Source: Manis javanica
Lineage: Eukaryota; Chordata; Mammalia; Pholidota; Manidae
Assembly (NCBI RefSeq): GCF_040802235.1
Contig: NC_133161.1
Location: 17,005,001-17,069,000 of the forward strand
DNA length: 64,000 nt
Direction of reading: 5' to 3'
A model generated the notes under the pieces. The model saw only the letters and a list, made by a program, of their open reading frames with translations. It was not told the DNA's origin and made no database searches. Shown here in pieces: positions 54,801-61,663 of this stretch. Position numbers and translations under genes: made by a program. The first letter of the stretch is position 1; every line of letters starts with the position of its first letter.

Positions 54801-57800
54801 GGCATGGAGGGTCTTGGCTGCCTGCTGGCCGGCGCCTGGGGTACAGGGAATGGCACCACCTCCTACAGCGAGAATGTCGGGGCGCTGGGTATCACCAGGG
54901 TAAGCTTGCTGGTGATGGCCCGTGGGGCAGGCTGGGGGCCTGAATCTGTCACCAATGTATTAGTCTCTTATTTATCATGTAACCAATTATCAAAAGCTCG
55001 GTGGTTTCAAACAACTTAAATTCATTATGTTACTGCTCTGGAGCTCAGAAGTCCGCGTGGGTCCCAGGGAACTCAGATGAAGGCGTTCGTAGAGGCGCGT
55101 TCCTTTCCAGAGCCCCGTGGAACCCCACTCCTTGCCCTCTCCATCATCTAGAGGCTGCCCGTGTACTTTGGCTGCGCTGCTCTTCCTCCCCAGTCAAAGC
55201 CAGCAGCGTCCCATCTCCCTGACGCTCCCCTGGTAGTCACATCTCCTTCTGACCACAGCCAGGAAATTGACTCTGCTTATAAGGATTCATGTAATTAGAT
55301 TGGACCTGTCTGGCTAATTCAGGATATTTTCTCTATCTCAAAATCCTTAATCACACCGGCAAAGTCCCTTTTGCCATGCAAGGTTATATAGTCAAGGTTT
55401 TGGGGATTAGGGTGTGACGTCCCTGAGGAGCCAGTATTCTGTCACTGTACTGGACTTTCTTTGGTCGTGGTGATCCCACAGGCAGAAAGTCGTGACACTG
55501 GCAGACGTCAGTGGCTTTGTGAGCACTGAAGGGTTCCCCCACTTTCTGAAGGTTAGATGGGATGTCCTTTACCTCCAGCCAAGCCACAGGTCAGGCCTCC
55601 AAACCTCAGTATTCAACTGCCATCTGGTCATTTCCACCCGAATATCCCAAGGGTATTTTGGTTTGTGATGAATCTATCAATGGCTTGGGGTAGTGTGGAC
55701 ATTCAACATTATGAATTCTTCAGACCCATGAGCCTGGGAGATCTCCCCATCTGTTTATGTTTTTTGGTTTCTTTCATCAGAGTCTTAACAGTTTTTAGTG
55801 TACAGATCCCTTCACTTCCTTTGTTAAATTTATTCCTCAGTATTTTACTGTTTTTGATGCTATTGTGAGTGGATTGTTTCCTTTCTTTCTCAGATCTTTT
55901 GTTGCTGGTGTATAGAAATGCAACTGATTTGTTTGTTGGTTTCGTCTCCTGCACCGTTAATGATTCATTGATCAGTTCTAACAGTTTCTTGGTTGGGTTG
56001 TTAGGATTGTCTGTATATGAGATCATATCATCTGCTTGTTGTACATGGCCTTGATTGTGTTGAGGTATTTTTCTTCTATACCCATTTGTTGAGATTTTTT
56101 TTTTTTTTTTTTTCCTCTTGTGGATGTTGAGATTTTTTAATCATGAAAGGATGCTATATTTTGTCCAGTGCTTTTTTTGCATTGAATTGAAATGATCCAA
56201 TGATTTTTGTCTCTTTGTGTTCATGTAGTATATCACATTTCTTGATTTGCGTGTGTTGAAACATCCTTGCAGCCCAGGGATAAATCCTACATGCTCGTGG
56301 TGCATGATCCTCTTAATGGGCTGTTGAATTTGGTTTGCTAGTATTTCGTTGAGAATTTTTGTATCCGTATTCATCAGGGACATTGGTCTGTAGTTTCTTT
56401 CCTCATAGTGCCCTTAACTGGCTTTGGAATCAGGGTAATGCTGGCCTTGTAAAATAAGTTTGTGAGGGAATTATTATTAATCCTATTTGGTAAATTTGGA
56501 GGCTGACGTTTGGAGAGGATAGGTAATGTGCCCACTGTCACCAGCTTGTTAGAGGCAGAACTGGCTTCCGAACCCTCATTCTTAAGCATTGGGCCACGGC
56601 CTCTGAGAGAGACTCCTTGCCCCTCTGTGGGGCTTCCTAGGGGAGGAGCGTTTGTCAGGACTTGAGGACAGGGGTGAGAGCAGCAGAGTGCGGAGGTGGG
56701 GGCAGAGGCTGGGACCCAGGGCCACGTGCTTGTCATTTCCCACTCCCCTAGTGTGGGCAGAGGAGGGCCACTCTGAGGCTAGGTGCTGTTCCTGTCCCCC
56801 CCTGGAGTGTTGTTCATGGTGCCCCAGGCAGGGCAGAGCCCGTGGGGCCTCCAGCCTGGCCGTCCTCAGCTCCTTGCCCCCCATCTCTCTGAGCATTGCA
56901 GGTGGGGAGCAGGATGGTGATTGTCGCCGCGGGCTGTGTGCTGCTCCTGATGGGCATGTTCGGGAAGATCGGGGCTGCGTTCGCCACCATCCCCACCCCC
57001 GTGATCGGAGGCATGCTCCTGGTCATGTTCGGGGTCATCACTGCCGTGGGGATCTCCAATCTGCAGGTGACTCAAGGCCCCCTTAGAAAAACAGTGACAT
57101 TGCATCTCTTGAAGGGAGCACACGAGGATTGAGATGAATGGAATAGGGGTGGGACCAGGAGGGGAAAGGAATCCTTGGTTCCAGAAACCACACTGGCCCC
57201 CAGAATAAAGAAACAGCCTGAAGTATCCAAACTTCTGAAAAACAAAACCCACATCAGTTTGAACTGGATAACCCAAACCACAGCTCCCAGTGTTAGGAGG
57301 GTGTCAGGGCCTGGCCTGCCTGCTGAGAGGGTACAGGGGCTGAGGGGTCCGGGCTGCCACGAGGGCTTCTCTCCTGCAGTACGTGGACATGAACTCGTCC
57401 AGGAACCTCTTCATCTTCGGCTTCTCCATCTTCTGTGGGCTCGCCATTCCCAACTGGGTGAACAAGAACGCTGAGAAGCTCCAGACAGGTGATTCTTCGT
57501 CCTACAGACTGTGAGCACTCCAGGGACGGAGCTGGTGGGGTCCCTAGTCCTGGGAATCCCTAACCCTTTGTCTCCCCTCTAGGGATTCTCCAACTGGACC
57601 AGGTCATCCAGGTGCTGCTGACCACGGGCATGTTTGTCGGTGGATTTCTGGGCTTTCTACTGGACAACACCATCCCTGGTAGGGCTCCTCTTTGTCTCTA
57701 AGTTAGCAGTTTGGGTGGACGATCAGCATTTGAGCCAGCACCTTGCTTTTCCAGCATGAGGACCATGCTAGCTGGCCAGAGCTTACCCTGAGCAGGCTCT

Positions 57801-59079
57801 GGGTCCAGGTGGTGTGTATGGGTCTGTATTAGCTTCCTAGGGCTGCTATAACGAAGTAGCACAGACTGGGTGGCTTAAAAACCAAAATATATTTTCTCAT
57901 GGTCTGGAGGCTAGAAGCCTGGATCAGGCTATCAGCAGGGTTGGTCTCCTGAAGCCTCATTCCTTGGTCACAGATGGCCGCCGTCTTGCTGTGTCCTCAC
58001 GTGCCCTTTCCTCTGTGTGTGCGTCCCTGGTGTCGGTGTGTCCTAGTCTTCAGTTTTTGTACACATACCAGCCAGATCAGATCAGGGAGCACTCCAAAGA
58101 CCCCATCTTTAACTCAATCACCTCTTTAATGGCCCTATCTCCAAATACAGCCCCATTCTGAGGTTTGGAGGGGTAGGGCTTTAACATGTGAACTTGGGGG
58201 GCACAGTGTAGTCCATACAGGGCCTTAAGGTGAGAGCTACACCAGAAGCAAAAAGAAAAAGAGACAGCCCGAGCTCTCATAGAATCTGCACTCCAGTTGG
58301 TTAGGGGGAGGACACATGTATTCATTCATTCATATTTTCGATAAAAATCCATTGAGTATTTGCTGCATGCTAGGTGCTTCATATTGAGAATACAAAGAGC
58401 AGAAAGACATGGTCACTGCCTTCCAGGAGCCTATAGGCTAAGAGGGGAGAGAGGCAATTACAATGCAGGGTAATAAGCGCAAGGATGAGGAACCTGAGTC
58501 TGTCCATGCTGAGGACGCCGACGGGCACCCGGGCGGGGCTGCCATCACAGATGGCCTTCCACACTCCCTTGATCCTCCTCCCAGCCACTGACAAGGCCTC
58601 TGTGATAGCCCCTGCTTTGCAGTATTCTATTTTCCACATTTCTTCCCTCTACCAAGTGTAAAATGTGATACTTGAGGAGGGCTTGGAGAAGGAGGGGAGG
58701 TGTCTCGGGCAGGTGCAGGGCACCAAGGACCGCCTGAGTGCCTGTAGGGGATGCCAGAGGCTCCCTCCCCACACATCCAGCCCTGCCCCCAACGCTTGAC
58801 TGCTTGCTGTCGCCCCTGCTAGGCAGTCTGGAGGAGAGAGGTCTCCGGGCGTGGCATCACATCCAGGAGGAGTCCAAGGAGACTGAGAAGGCCTGGGAGG
58901 TCTACCACCTTCCCTTTGGGATTGGCACCAAGTTCTTCACTTCCTCCTGCCCCCGCTGCCTCCCCTTCTGGCCCAGGCTGGACCCTGGGAGGAAAGGTGA
59001 GGGGGCCGTGAGCCAACTCACCCTCTGCTCCCAGGAGTCAGGAGAGCGCCCGAAGGGTGCGACAGAGACCAGGATGTGA
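21772..59079 (+). CDS. SLC23A4: SLC23A4, sodium-dependent nucleobase transporter (12 coding exons, intact)
   Basis: Family member of the nucleobase-ascorbate transporters (UraA fold, 14 membrane segments in two inverted halves), expected in the apical plasma membrane of gut cells. Rat SNBT1 is known to take up uracil, thymine, guanine, hypoxanthine, xanthine and urate with sodium. Exon sizes 42, 123, 158, 160, 182, 121, 157, 254, 165, 109, 96 and 257 bp add to 1824 bp, or 607 residues plus stop, close to the family length. Every junction is GT-AG and keeps phase. Seen motifs: [22 protein letters not shown] before and in TM1, N-glycosylation sites NAS and NTS in the TM3-4 loop, E340 in [14 protein letters not shown] (TM8), and NAT signature [10 protein letters not shown] at 390-399. 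Ascorbate carriers SLC23A1/2 have Pro at the signature's first position; Glu here supports a nucleobase substrate. Exon 1 is the least certain part. Confidence 0.93.
22205..22385 (-). mobile_element. MIR SINE (ancient), intron 1
   Basis: Inverted MIR pattern: 'cttcccattttacacacgagg', 'tacctgaggcccaggggcgtgaagtcac' and 'gccctccagctgggccttgagccc'. Diverged copy. Confidence 0.5.
22386..25017. other. Intron 1, mostly unique
   Basis: Apart from a MIR-like segment near 23525-23620 (text 'ctgagcctcagtctcctcctctat'), nothing recognisable. Several chance frames on both strands are not supported by splice sites or domains. Confidence 0.4.
25018..25058. repeat. (TTAG)n simple repeat
   Basis: About ten tandem tetranucleotide units with one GGTTG interruption, in intron 1 of SLC23A4. 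Confidence 0.9.
25725..25847 (+). CDS. SLC23A4: SLC23A4 coding exon 2
   Basis: Residues 15-55. The acceptor region reads CAGCAG (25722-25727), so splicing may begin at 25725 or 25728, changing the protein by one Gln. It encodes a charged N-terminal tail ([19 protein letters not shown]), then [20 protein letters not shown], the conserved family entry into TM1. Donor CAG|GTAACA, phase 0. Confidence 0.92.
26230..27165 (+). mobile_element. Ancient L1 (L1M type) 3' region, intron 2
   Basis: It carries landmarks of L1M 3' UTRs: 'agggaactggttaaataaactatgg', 'catgctgctgttaaaaagag', 'atattctccaagatatagcaagtgaaaaag', and an AT-rich tail near 27110-27160. Coding sequence is not recognisable. Confidence 0.55.
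27750..27955 (+). mobile_element. L1 ORF2 fragment, plus strand, intron 2
   Basis: Short decayed ORF2 piece encoding [11 protein letters not shown]-like sequence followed by the YTEDYKK-like region, with several stops. It abuts the large inverted L1 at 27960. The same ORF2 region is also present within that copy (about 29770-29800 inverted), so this is a separate insertion and not simply the inverted 5' end of the same event. Confidence 0.6.
27960..31490 (-). mobile_element. Old L1, 3.5 kb, 5'-truncated, intron 2
   Basis: The inverted 3' UTR begins near 27964 (AT-rich, no clean poly-T). The ORF2 C-terminus in - sense lies near 28365-28571 ([19 protein letters not shown]). The reverse transcriptase follows near 30103-30441 (GFIPG-like, [24 protein letters not shown]). 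The copy fades near 31490. It is riddled with stops and frame changes and belongs to an older subfamily than the left-edge L1. Confidence 0.85.
31853..32010 (+). CDS. SLC23A4: SLC23A4 coding exon 3
   Basis: Residues 56-108. Acceptor CTCTACCCACAG, donor GTCAG|GTAGGT, ends in phase 2. It covers TM1 and TM2: [20 protein letters not shown], a short loop with [14 protein letters not shown], and a second hydrophobic span [18 protein letters not shown]. Clear match to the SLC23 family. Confidence 0.96.
32105..32190 (+). mobile_element. MIR SINE (ancient), intron 3
   Basis: MIR core: 'gagagcacaggactgggaatcag', 'agcctgggttcaagtcctagctcc', 'aacacttactgtc'. Directly downstream of SLC23A4 exon 3. Confidence 0.7.
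32191..35149. other. Intron 3, nothing recognised
   Basis: Unique-looking intronic sequence. An AT-rich block near 33720-33960 may be a decayed repeat that I cannot name. Confidence 0.35.
35150..35295 (+). mobile_element. MIR SINE (ancient), intron 3
   Basis: MIR order: 'gaggcctgaattctagtcctggcttc', 'gaatctagacaagtcatttaccctctctaag', 'ttttctcagctgcaaaagg'. Confidence 0.65.
35296..37250. other. Intron 3, nothing recognised
   Basis: No repeat named. AT-rich homeodomain-site-like text (TAATTA, AATAATCA) around 35470-35810 gives a conserved-element impression that cannot be tested here. A 95-residue - strand open frame at 36117-36404 has no known domain. Confidence 0.3.
37260..37650 (-). mobile_element. 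Ancient L1 fragment, intron 3
   Basis: Inverted L1M-like text near 37430-37510 ('gttttgagtttttcactgttgtaagagcaa'), the old counterpart of the usual ORF2-3' UTR boundary. Strongly decayed. Confidence 0.4.
38500..39371. mobile_element. Decayed interspersed repeat hosting the young L1
   Basis: Text such as 'tgtttggctgggtatacaattttatgttgg' and 'aagcattgttccattatcttctaacttccagtg' (38930-39040) is of a type found in many mammalian intergenic repeats, probably an ancient L1M 3' region. It resumes after 40651. Family assignment is uncertain. Confidence 0.35.
39372..40650 (-). mobile_element. Young L1, 5'-truncated, with 16-bp target-site duplications, intron 3
   Basis: The poly(A) side begins at 39388. 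The complete canonical L1 3' UTR is present inverted, including the terminus 'atcattaatctacaattaca' near 39419-39438. ORF2 then follows with its last 189 codons open (39745-40314, containing [20 protein letters not shown]) and continues to the truncation at about 40634. A perfect 16-bp direct repeat, TTTATTTCTGCTTTAA, flanks it at 39372-39387 and 40635-40650. The protein is close to that of the left-edge L1, so both come from related young lineages, but this one has the ordinary tail. Confidence 0.92.
41330..41570. mobile_element. Two MIR-like pieces, intron 3
   Basis: An inverted MIR-like piece (41330-41402: 'cacaactgataagaggtaaaggcagattcaaac') is followed by a plus-sense piece (41405-41570: 'cagtgagaaacctgg', later 'aagggctcttctagatctaaaatgtt'). 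Confidence 0.45.
41575..41860 (+). mobile_element. Ancient L1/HAL1-like ORF2 endonuclease fragment, intron 3
   Basis: Decayed counterpart of the ORF2 segment coding for the QETHL motif ('gtttacaagaaagacattt') and the GVAILV motif ('aggagttgccatcttggtag') in the right order and spacing. Confidence 0.5.
42500..42835. mobile_element. L2-like pieces, intron 3
   Basis: Inverted L2-like text ('gcactaggcttagtgctggagggatag', 'aatccttgccctcctggaacc') and, from about 42740, a plus-sense L2-like end ('cagcatccagtgcttgccacatagcatatcctcataagt'). Confidence 0.45.
43128..43290 (+). mobile_element. MER5-type hAT-Charlie MITE, intron 3
   Basis: It starts 'cagttgtcctcaaccctggctgcacagtagaatcacctggag' in the MER5A pattern and continues with the 'ggtggggccctgtg' block. 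Its 3' inverted repeat is decayed. Confidence 0.65.
44206..44365 (+). CDS. SLC23A4: SLC23A4 coding exon 4
   Basis: Residues 108-161. Acceptor CCTCCTCCAG, donor CGAGAG|GTAATG, phase 0. It encodes [19 protein letters not shown] (TM3), then an extracellular loop with [19 protein letters not shown] containing two N-glycosylation sequons, ending EEWQKRIRE. The loop is typical for the vertebrate family. Confidence 0.95.
44425..44600 (-). mobile_element. L2-like fragment with short (TG)n, intron 4
   Basis: Inverted L2 3' pattern ('attcattgctcagctcacc', 'caggacccctgccttcacggagctgatgtttcagtg') interrupted by a short TG repeat near 44531-44543. Confidence 0.45.
46030..46215 (+). mobile_element. LTR 3' end fragment, fossil, family uncertain
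   Basis: 'cacacccagaaatgttctaccagctatctgggcatcc' resembles the 3' end of an old ERVL/MaLR-type LTR. A terminal 'aattaaccatca' appears only after about 70 bp of other sequence that recurs at 49045. Old, broken, with no internal region. Confidence 0.35.
46138..46206 (+). repeat. Copy A of a ~69-bp near-identical direct repeat
   Basis: The block from 'cctggatttttgccaggttg' to 'accttttccaaaatta' matches 49048-49115 with about two substitutions and one single-base length difference. No named repeat family recognised. Confidence 0.85.
46216..46480 (-). mobile_element. Ancient L1M fragment, intron 4
   Basis: Inverted L1 text: 'cgcatatgttcatctttac', 'tatttccaaagtggatgttcc', 'cactcctaccagc', 'tccacatgctcaccaacattttc'. 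Heavily decayed. Confidence 0.6.
46481..48600. other. Intron 4, nothing recognised
   Basis: No named repeat or exon. A low-complexity AT-rich patch with partly palindromic TAATTATA text lies at about 48025-48115. Confidence 0.35.
49048..49115 (+). repeat. Copy B of the ~69-bp near-identical direct repeat
   Basis: See copy A at 46138. A weaker shared word ('tttcac', 'tgtc') just upstream of both copies suggests that the original unit was slightly longer, with an indel between the copies. Confidence 0.85.
49733..49932 (-). mobile_element. hAT-Charlie type MITE, intron 4
   Basis: Inverted counterpart of the element at 18001: 'taaaatatttactacctggctttttacagaaaaagtgtgcc' near the right end and a CAG start at 49733. 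Confidence 0.65.
50840..51075 (+). mobile_element. L1 ORF2 endonuclease fragment, intron 4
   Basis: It encodes, with stops, [13 protein letters not shown] and [11 protein letters not shown], then [13 protein letters not shown]: the start of ORF2p endonuclease. Neither poly(A) nor downstream ORF2 is present, so it is a 5' remnant. Confidence 0.75.
51199..51495 (-). mobile_element. hAT-Charlie type MITE, intron 4
   Basis: It starts CAGGGTCGCCAAACTACAGC, a well-kept terminal repeat, with 'ggcctaaactattcagtatctggccttttacag' near its right end. Third copy of this type in the window. Confidence 0.7.
51847..52028 (+). CDS. SLC23A4: SLC23A4 coding exon 5
   Basis: Residues 162-222. Acceptor CCTCTCTAG, donor GCCCT|GTAAGTG, phase 2. 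It encodes [20 protein letters not shown] and [20 protein letters not shown], matching TM4-TM5 and the conserved IGPLT segment of NAT carriers, then [14 protein letters not shown]. Confidence 0.96.
52412..52532 (+). CDS. SLC23A4: SLC23A4 coding exon 6
   Basis: Residues 222-262. Acceptor TTCTGTTTCAG, donor TTCCCT|GTAAGAA, phase 0. It encodes [20 protein letters not shown] (TM6) and a cytoplasmic stretch [20 protein letters not shown]. Confidence 0.96.
53143..53290 (+). mobile_element. MER5-type MITE, intron 6
   Basis: 'cagtggttctaaaattctgtgcacataagaatcacttgg' followed by 'aaatacagatttctgg' matches the MER5A pattern. A MIR-like inverted piece ('ggagaaactgaggctcag') follows at about 53305-53375. 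Confidence 0.65.
53659..53815 (+). CDS. SLC23A4: SLC23A4 coding exon 7
   Basis: Residues 263-315. Acceptor CTCTGGCAG, donor CCCAG|GTAACG, phase 1. It encodes [20 protein letters not shown] (TM7), [19 protein letters not shown], and [12 protein letters not shown], all conserved in SLC23A1/2. Confidence 0.96.
54646..54899 (+). CDS. SLC23A4: SLC23A4 coding exon 8 (substrate site)
   Basis: Residues 315-399, phases 1 to 0. It contains TM8 with E340 ([16 protein letters not shown]), the conserved [18 protein letters not shown] and the signature [11 protein letters not shown] in TM10, with E390 and N391. By homology to UraA, the two glutamates in TM8 and TM10 bind the nucleobase. Donor ACCAGG|GTAAGC. 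Confidence 0.97.
54956..55443 (+). mobile_element. Solo LTR, MaLR type (MLT1-like), fossil, intron 8
   Basis: LTR plan from 'tgtattagtctcttatttatc' through 'gcaaagtcccttttgccatgcaaggt' to 'tggggattagggtgtgacg' and 'ccagtattctgtc'. No internal sequence adjoins it. Old and diverged. Confidence 0.65.
55745..56455 (-). mobile_element. L1 ORF2 internal fragment, intron 8
   Basis: In - sense it carries RT text ([32 protein letters not shown]) at the right and the [12 protein letters not shown]-type region at the left. Compared with the intron 2 copy, about 200 bp are missing near 56030, so it is internally deleted. No poly(A) and no 3' UTR are present. Confidence 0.8.
56087..56138 (-). mobile_element. 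24-bp micro-insertion with 14-bp duplication
   Basis: Within the L1 fragment, TGTTGAGATTTTTT occurs at 56087-56100 and again at 56125-56138. Between them lie 13 T plus CCTCTTGTGGA (56101-56124). Read on the - strand this is target duplication, 11 nt of insert, poly(A), duplication: the layout of an extremely 5'-truncated retroposition. A slippage origin is possible. Confidence 0.7.
56460..56595 (-). mobile_element. MIR SINE (ancient), intron 8
   Basis: Inverted MIR pattern: 'ggagaggataggtaatgtgccc', 'caccagcttgttagaggcagaactggcttccgaaccc'. Confidence 0.55.
56902..57066 (+). CDS. SLC23A4: SLC23A4 coding exon 9
   Basis: Residues 400-454, phase 0 at both ends. Acceptor GAGCATTGCAG, donor CTGCAG|GTGACT. 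It encodes [20 protein letters not shown] and [20 protein letters not shown], then TAVGISNLQ, closely parallel to SLC23A1/2. Confidence 0.97.
57380..57488 (+). CDS. SLC23A4: SLC23A4 coding exon 10
   Basis: Residues 455-491. Acceptor CTCCTGCAG, donor AGACAG|GTGATT, phase 1. It encodes [20 protein letters not shown] and [16 protein letters not shown], containing the family motif DMNSSRNLF. Confidence 0.97.
57583..57678 (+). CDS. SLC23A4: SLC23A4 coding exon 11
   Basis: Residues 491-523. Acceptor CCCCTCTAG, donor CCCTG|GTAGGG, phase 1. It encodes [20 protein letters not shown] and [13 protein letters not shown], the last membrane segments, with the conserved DNTIPG end. Confidence 0.97.
57825..58220 (+). 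mobile_element. Solo LTR, MaLR type (MST-like), fossil, intron 11
   Basis: 'tgtattagcttcctagggctgctataacgaag' start, 'cagactgggtggctta', 'tctggaggctagaagcc', 'atggccctatctccaaatacag' and a 'ggggggcacagtgtagtcc' end follow the MaLR LTR order. Solo copy, old. Confidence 0.75.
58316..58500 (-). mobile_element. L2-like 3' fragment, intron 11
   Basis: Inverted pattern 'attcattcattcatattttcg', 'ccattgagtatttgctgcatgctaggtgc', 'gacatggtcactgccttccaggagcc'. Confidence 0.55.
58823..59079 (+). CDS. SLC23A4: SLC23A4 coding exon 12 (C-terminus, stop)
   Basis: Residues 523-607 and TGA at 59077-59079. Acceptor CCCTGCTAG. It encodes [11 protein letters not shown], then a charged cytoplasmic tail with [12 protein letters not shown] (matching the family PFG motif) and a divergent end finishing ATETRM. 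A GTGAGG donor-like site at 58997 lies inside the frame and may allow alternative ends. No canonical AATAAA is visible in the first 900 bp downstream, so the 3' UTR end is unplaced. Confidence 0.92.
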
Positions 59080-61663
59080 AGAGAGCTCTCCAGACACGCG
59101 TCCCAAAGCCCCCAAATGAGCTGATCTCCCCACTCACAGCAGCTGAATAAGTGTTAGATTAAGACTGTGACAAGGGCTCTCTGAGGTGGTCACTTAGTCA
59201 CCACGACCTTGGGCCGTGCTCCGGGCAAGCCCATGTCCTGTCTCCTTTAAAGCATATAACCTGTGTTCACACAGTAACTGTCCTGGTCCACGTGCTCCTG
59301 GTGGTACTTTGACAGCTTAGGAGGAAGAGGCCTGGGTGGGGCAGGGAACCCAGTCGAGCTGTTTGCTCGAAGGTGACAAGAATGGTTTTCTTGGTCCCCA
59401 AGCGGGAGGAAGCCCTCAGGGCTGGCTGTTTGGGCAGGATGCGGGGCGCCCCTCGTTCCTTCAGGAGCTCAGGGAGCCGTGGCTGATCTCGTCCACCTGA
59501 GCTGTTCCTGATGGGAAAGTGAAGTCCTTAGAGATTGAAGCCTTTACAAATCTGCTTTATTGACTGTAATTTTTCTCCCTGAGAAGCTCAGTCAACTCCC
59601 ACTGGCAGTAAGGTTTCCCGGTCACCTTGTCACTTCCATGCTACTAAATATACCAGCCAGAGTCAACATTACTCCTGTTTTGCTGGAAAAGTGTCATCCT
59701 TGTGTATCACTTTAGTTGGTTAAAAGTCATGAACTTTCTTTTTCACTATTTCCTGGAGTTTTTAAACCAGTTCGGCTCTTTGAACAGATTTTCATTCCTA
59801 ATACAAACATCTTGTGTTGATTTTAAAACCTATCCAGTCTGTTTGTTCCTAGAAGACATTTTGCAGTTTTAGCCGATGAAAAGCTGACAGTTATATTTAC
59901 ATAATTTGTACACATTTTTCTTTTTGCTATAAGGTTAGAAAATAAGCTCATGTGAAATGTAACATTCGTAAGACTCTAGTGGAAACTGATTAACAAATAG
60001 AAATGAACCTTAATTTTAGGATAATGAAGAATGGGGAAGATCTTTAATTGCACTTCCTACGGGACATCTCCACCCTACTCCTGCTTTGAACCCCACACCG
60101 CCAGACTTCCCACCTATGCCCCTTATTTTTGGCATCAGCAGAGCCCATGTCACTATTCTTGAGGACGTTAGTGTGCTGCTCACTGTCTCTCTGGCAATCC
60201 TCCTGGCCACTTGGTGACTGTGCACCCACACAGCTCATCCTTCCCCCACCCTGCCTCTCATCCTGTAGCTCCACGCCTGCAATGATCTGGTGCTTTGTGC
60301 CATCTCAGCTGCCCATTTCCTGGCCACATTCCAGCCTGGACCTTGTGAGGACCTGTGATGCACCTCCTACAGTTTCAATTCCAAGTGATTCTCTGACCAC
60401 TGCTTTATATTTATCTAGTTCCATACCTCTAGTGTCCCCAGTCCAGTAACCGTTCAGTTGCCCAAGACCTGAATCTTCCGTCCATCCTCCCTCTTGTCCT
60501 CTCTTCCCTCCTTGCCCAGCTTCAGTTCCGTGATCTATCACAATAGTCACCTTCTTGCATGCTTAACGCCCTTGGTCTGCTCACTGTCATCTCACTTGCT
60601 TGGCACAACCTTAATGCTGATCAGAAGCAACTCTTCCCCTCCCCTGTCTGTACGTGCACCCATGCAGCTGGATGTTACTGGAGAGAACACACACCTGTGC
60701 TGACAGGTCTCATCTTGATCATGGCCATGAACTCCACATGGGTCCTTAGTGCTGCCTGGAAGCCATGCCGCCTTCCCTAAGGACTTCGGCTCTCTCTTCC
60801 CCTGCCTTCAGAAACCACTTCCATCACGTCCTCACCCTGGCTCTCAGCTTCCTATTTCACCAAGAAATCTGTGGAGTTGCCACCAGAAGAGGACATGTAC
60901 AAGCAGCCATCTCTCTCCACCTGCCAGCCTCAGCTTTGGCTGCCTCTCCTGTTACAATGGCTGAACTGTCCCCGGTGGAGAGGAAGGGCATGAGTTCCAT
61001 CCGAAGGTAGTTTCATGCCACCAGTCTGTCCTGGGCTGCCCAGATGCCCAGTGAGCCCTGTGGGAGTAGGCAGGCAGTGAAGGTGGGGACACTTCTACAC
61101 GGCTGTGGGGAGAAAGGACACAGCATCCTGCTGAGGTCCGTGCTGACCGGGGGCCACTGCAGAGATGCTCCAGGAATGAACCCGCAGCCTTGGGCAAGGA
61201 GGAGCCGGTGCAGTGAGGAGCAATAAGGGGGCGCTGGTTCCTTGGGGGTGCAGCCATCTCTGTAAAGGCCTGCACTCTGGCTTGTTCCTGGCTTGCTGAG
61301 TCTCTGGGGGTGGCTGGCCTAGCACCATGCCACGAGGGCCCCTCCTCCTTTCTTCCCAGCACAAGCTCAGGCCCTGGGCATGAAGGCCCTGCCTGTCCCC
61401 TCGATTTGCTCATTTGCGGACAGTGAAGGGCCAGTGGTTGTCCTGGGGGTCAGCTCACGTGTCACAGGATGGCAGTGAAGCCCCAGAGCTGGGACTGTGG
61501 CGTCAGGCAGGACTGGCTCAGATCCTAAGGACCTGTGTGTCAGGCTCTCCAGGGCGATGAATCAAAGAGCACGAGGGAGGCCTTCAGGGGAAGGGAGCTG
61601 CTGTTGCTACGACGTGTAAACTCTCACGAGCCAGTGAACCCATTCTCTCTGCACACTCGGGAA
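59080..61663. other. SLC23A4 3' flank / intergenic
   Basis: The proximal part must include the SLC23A4 3' UTR, but no canonical polyadenylation signal was found to end it. The pyrimidine-rich region 60050-60980 may be an old repeat that I cannot name. No other gene recognised. Confidence 0.35.

Noticed and set aside
56652-57086. 144-residue plus frame
   Set aside because: It is the wrong frame across SLC23A4 exon 9, whose true frame ([11 protein letters not shown]...) starts at 56902.
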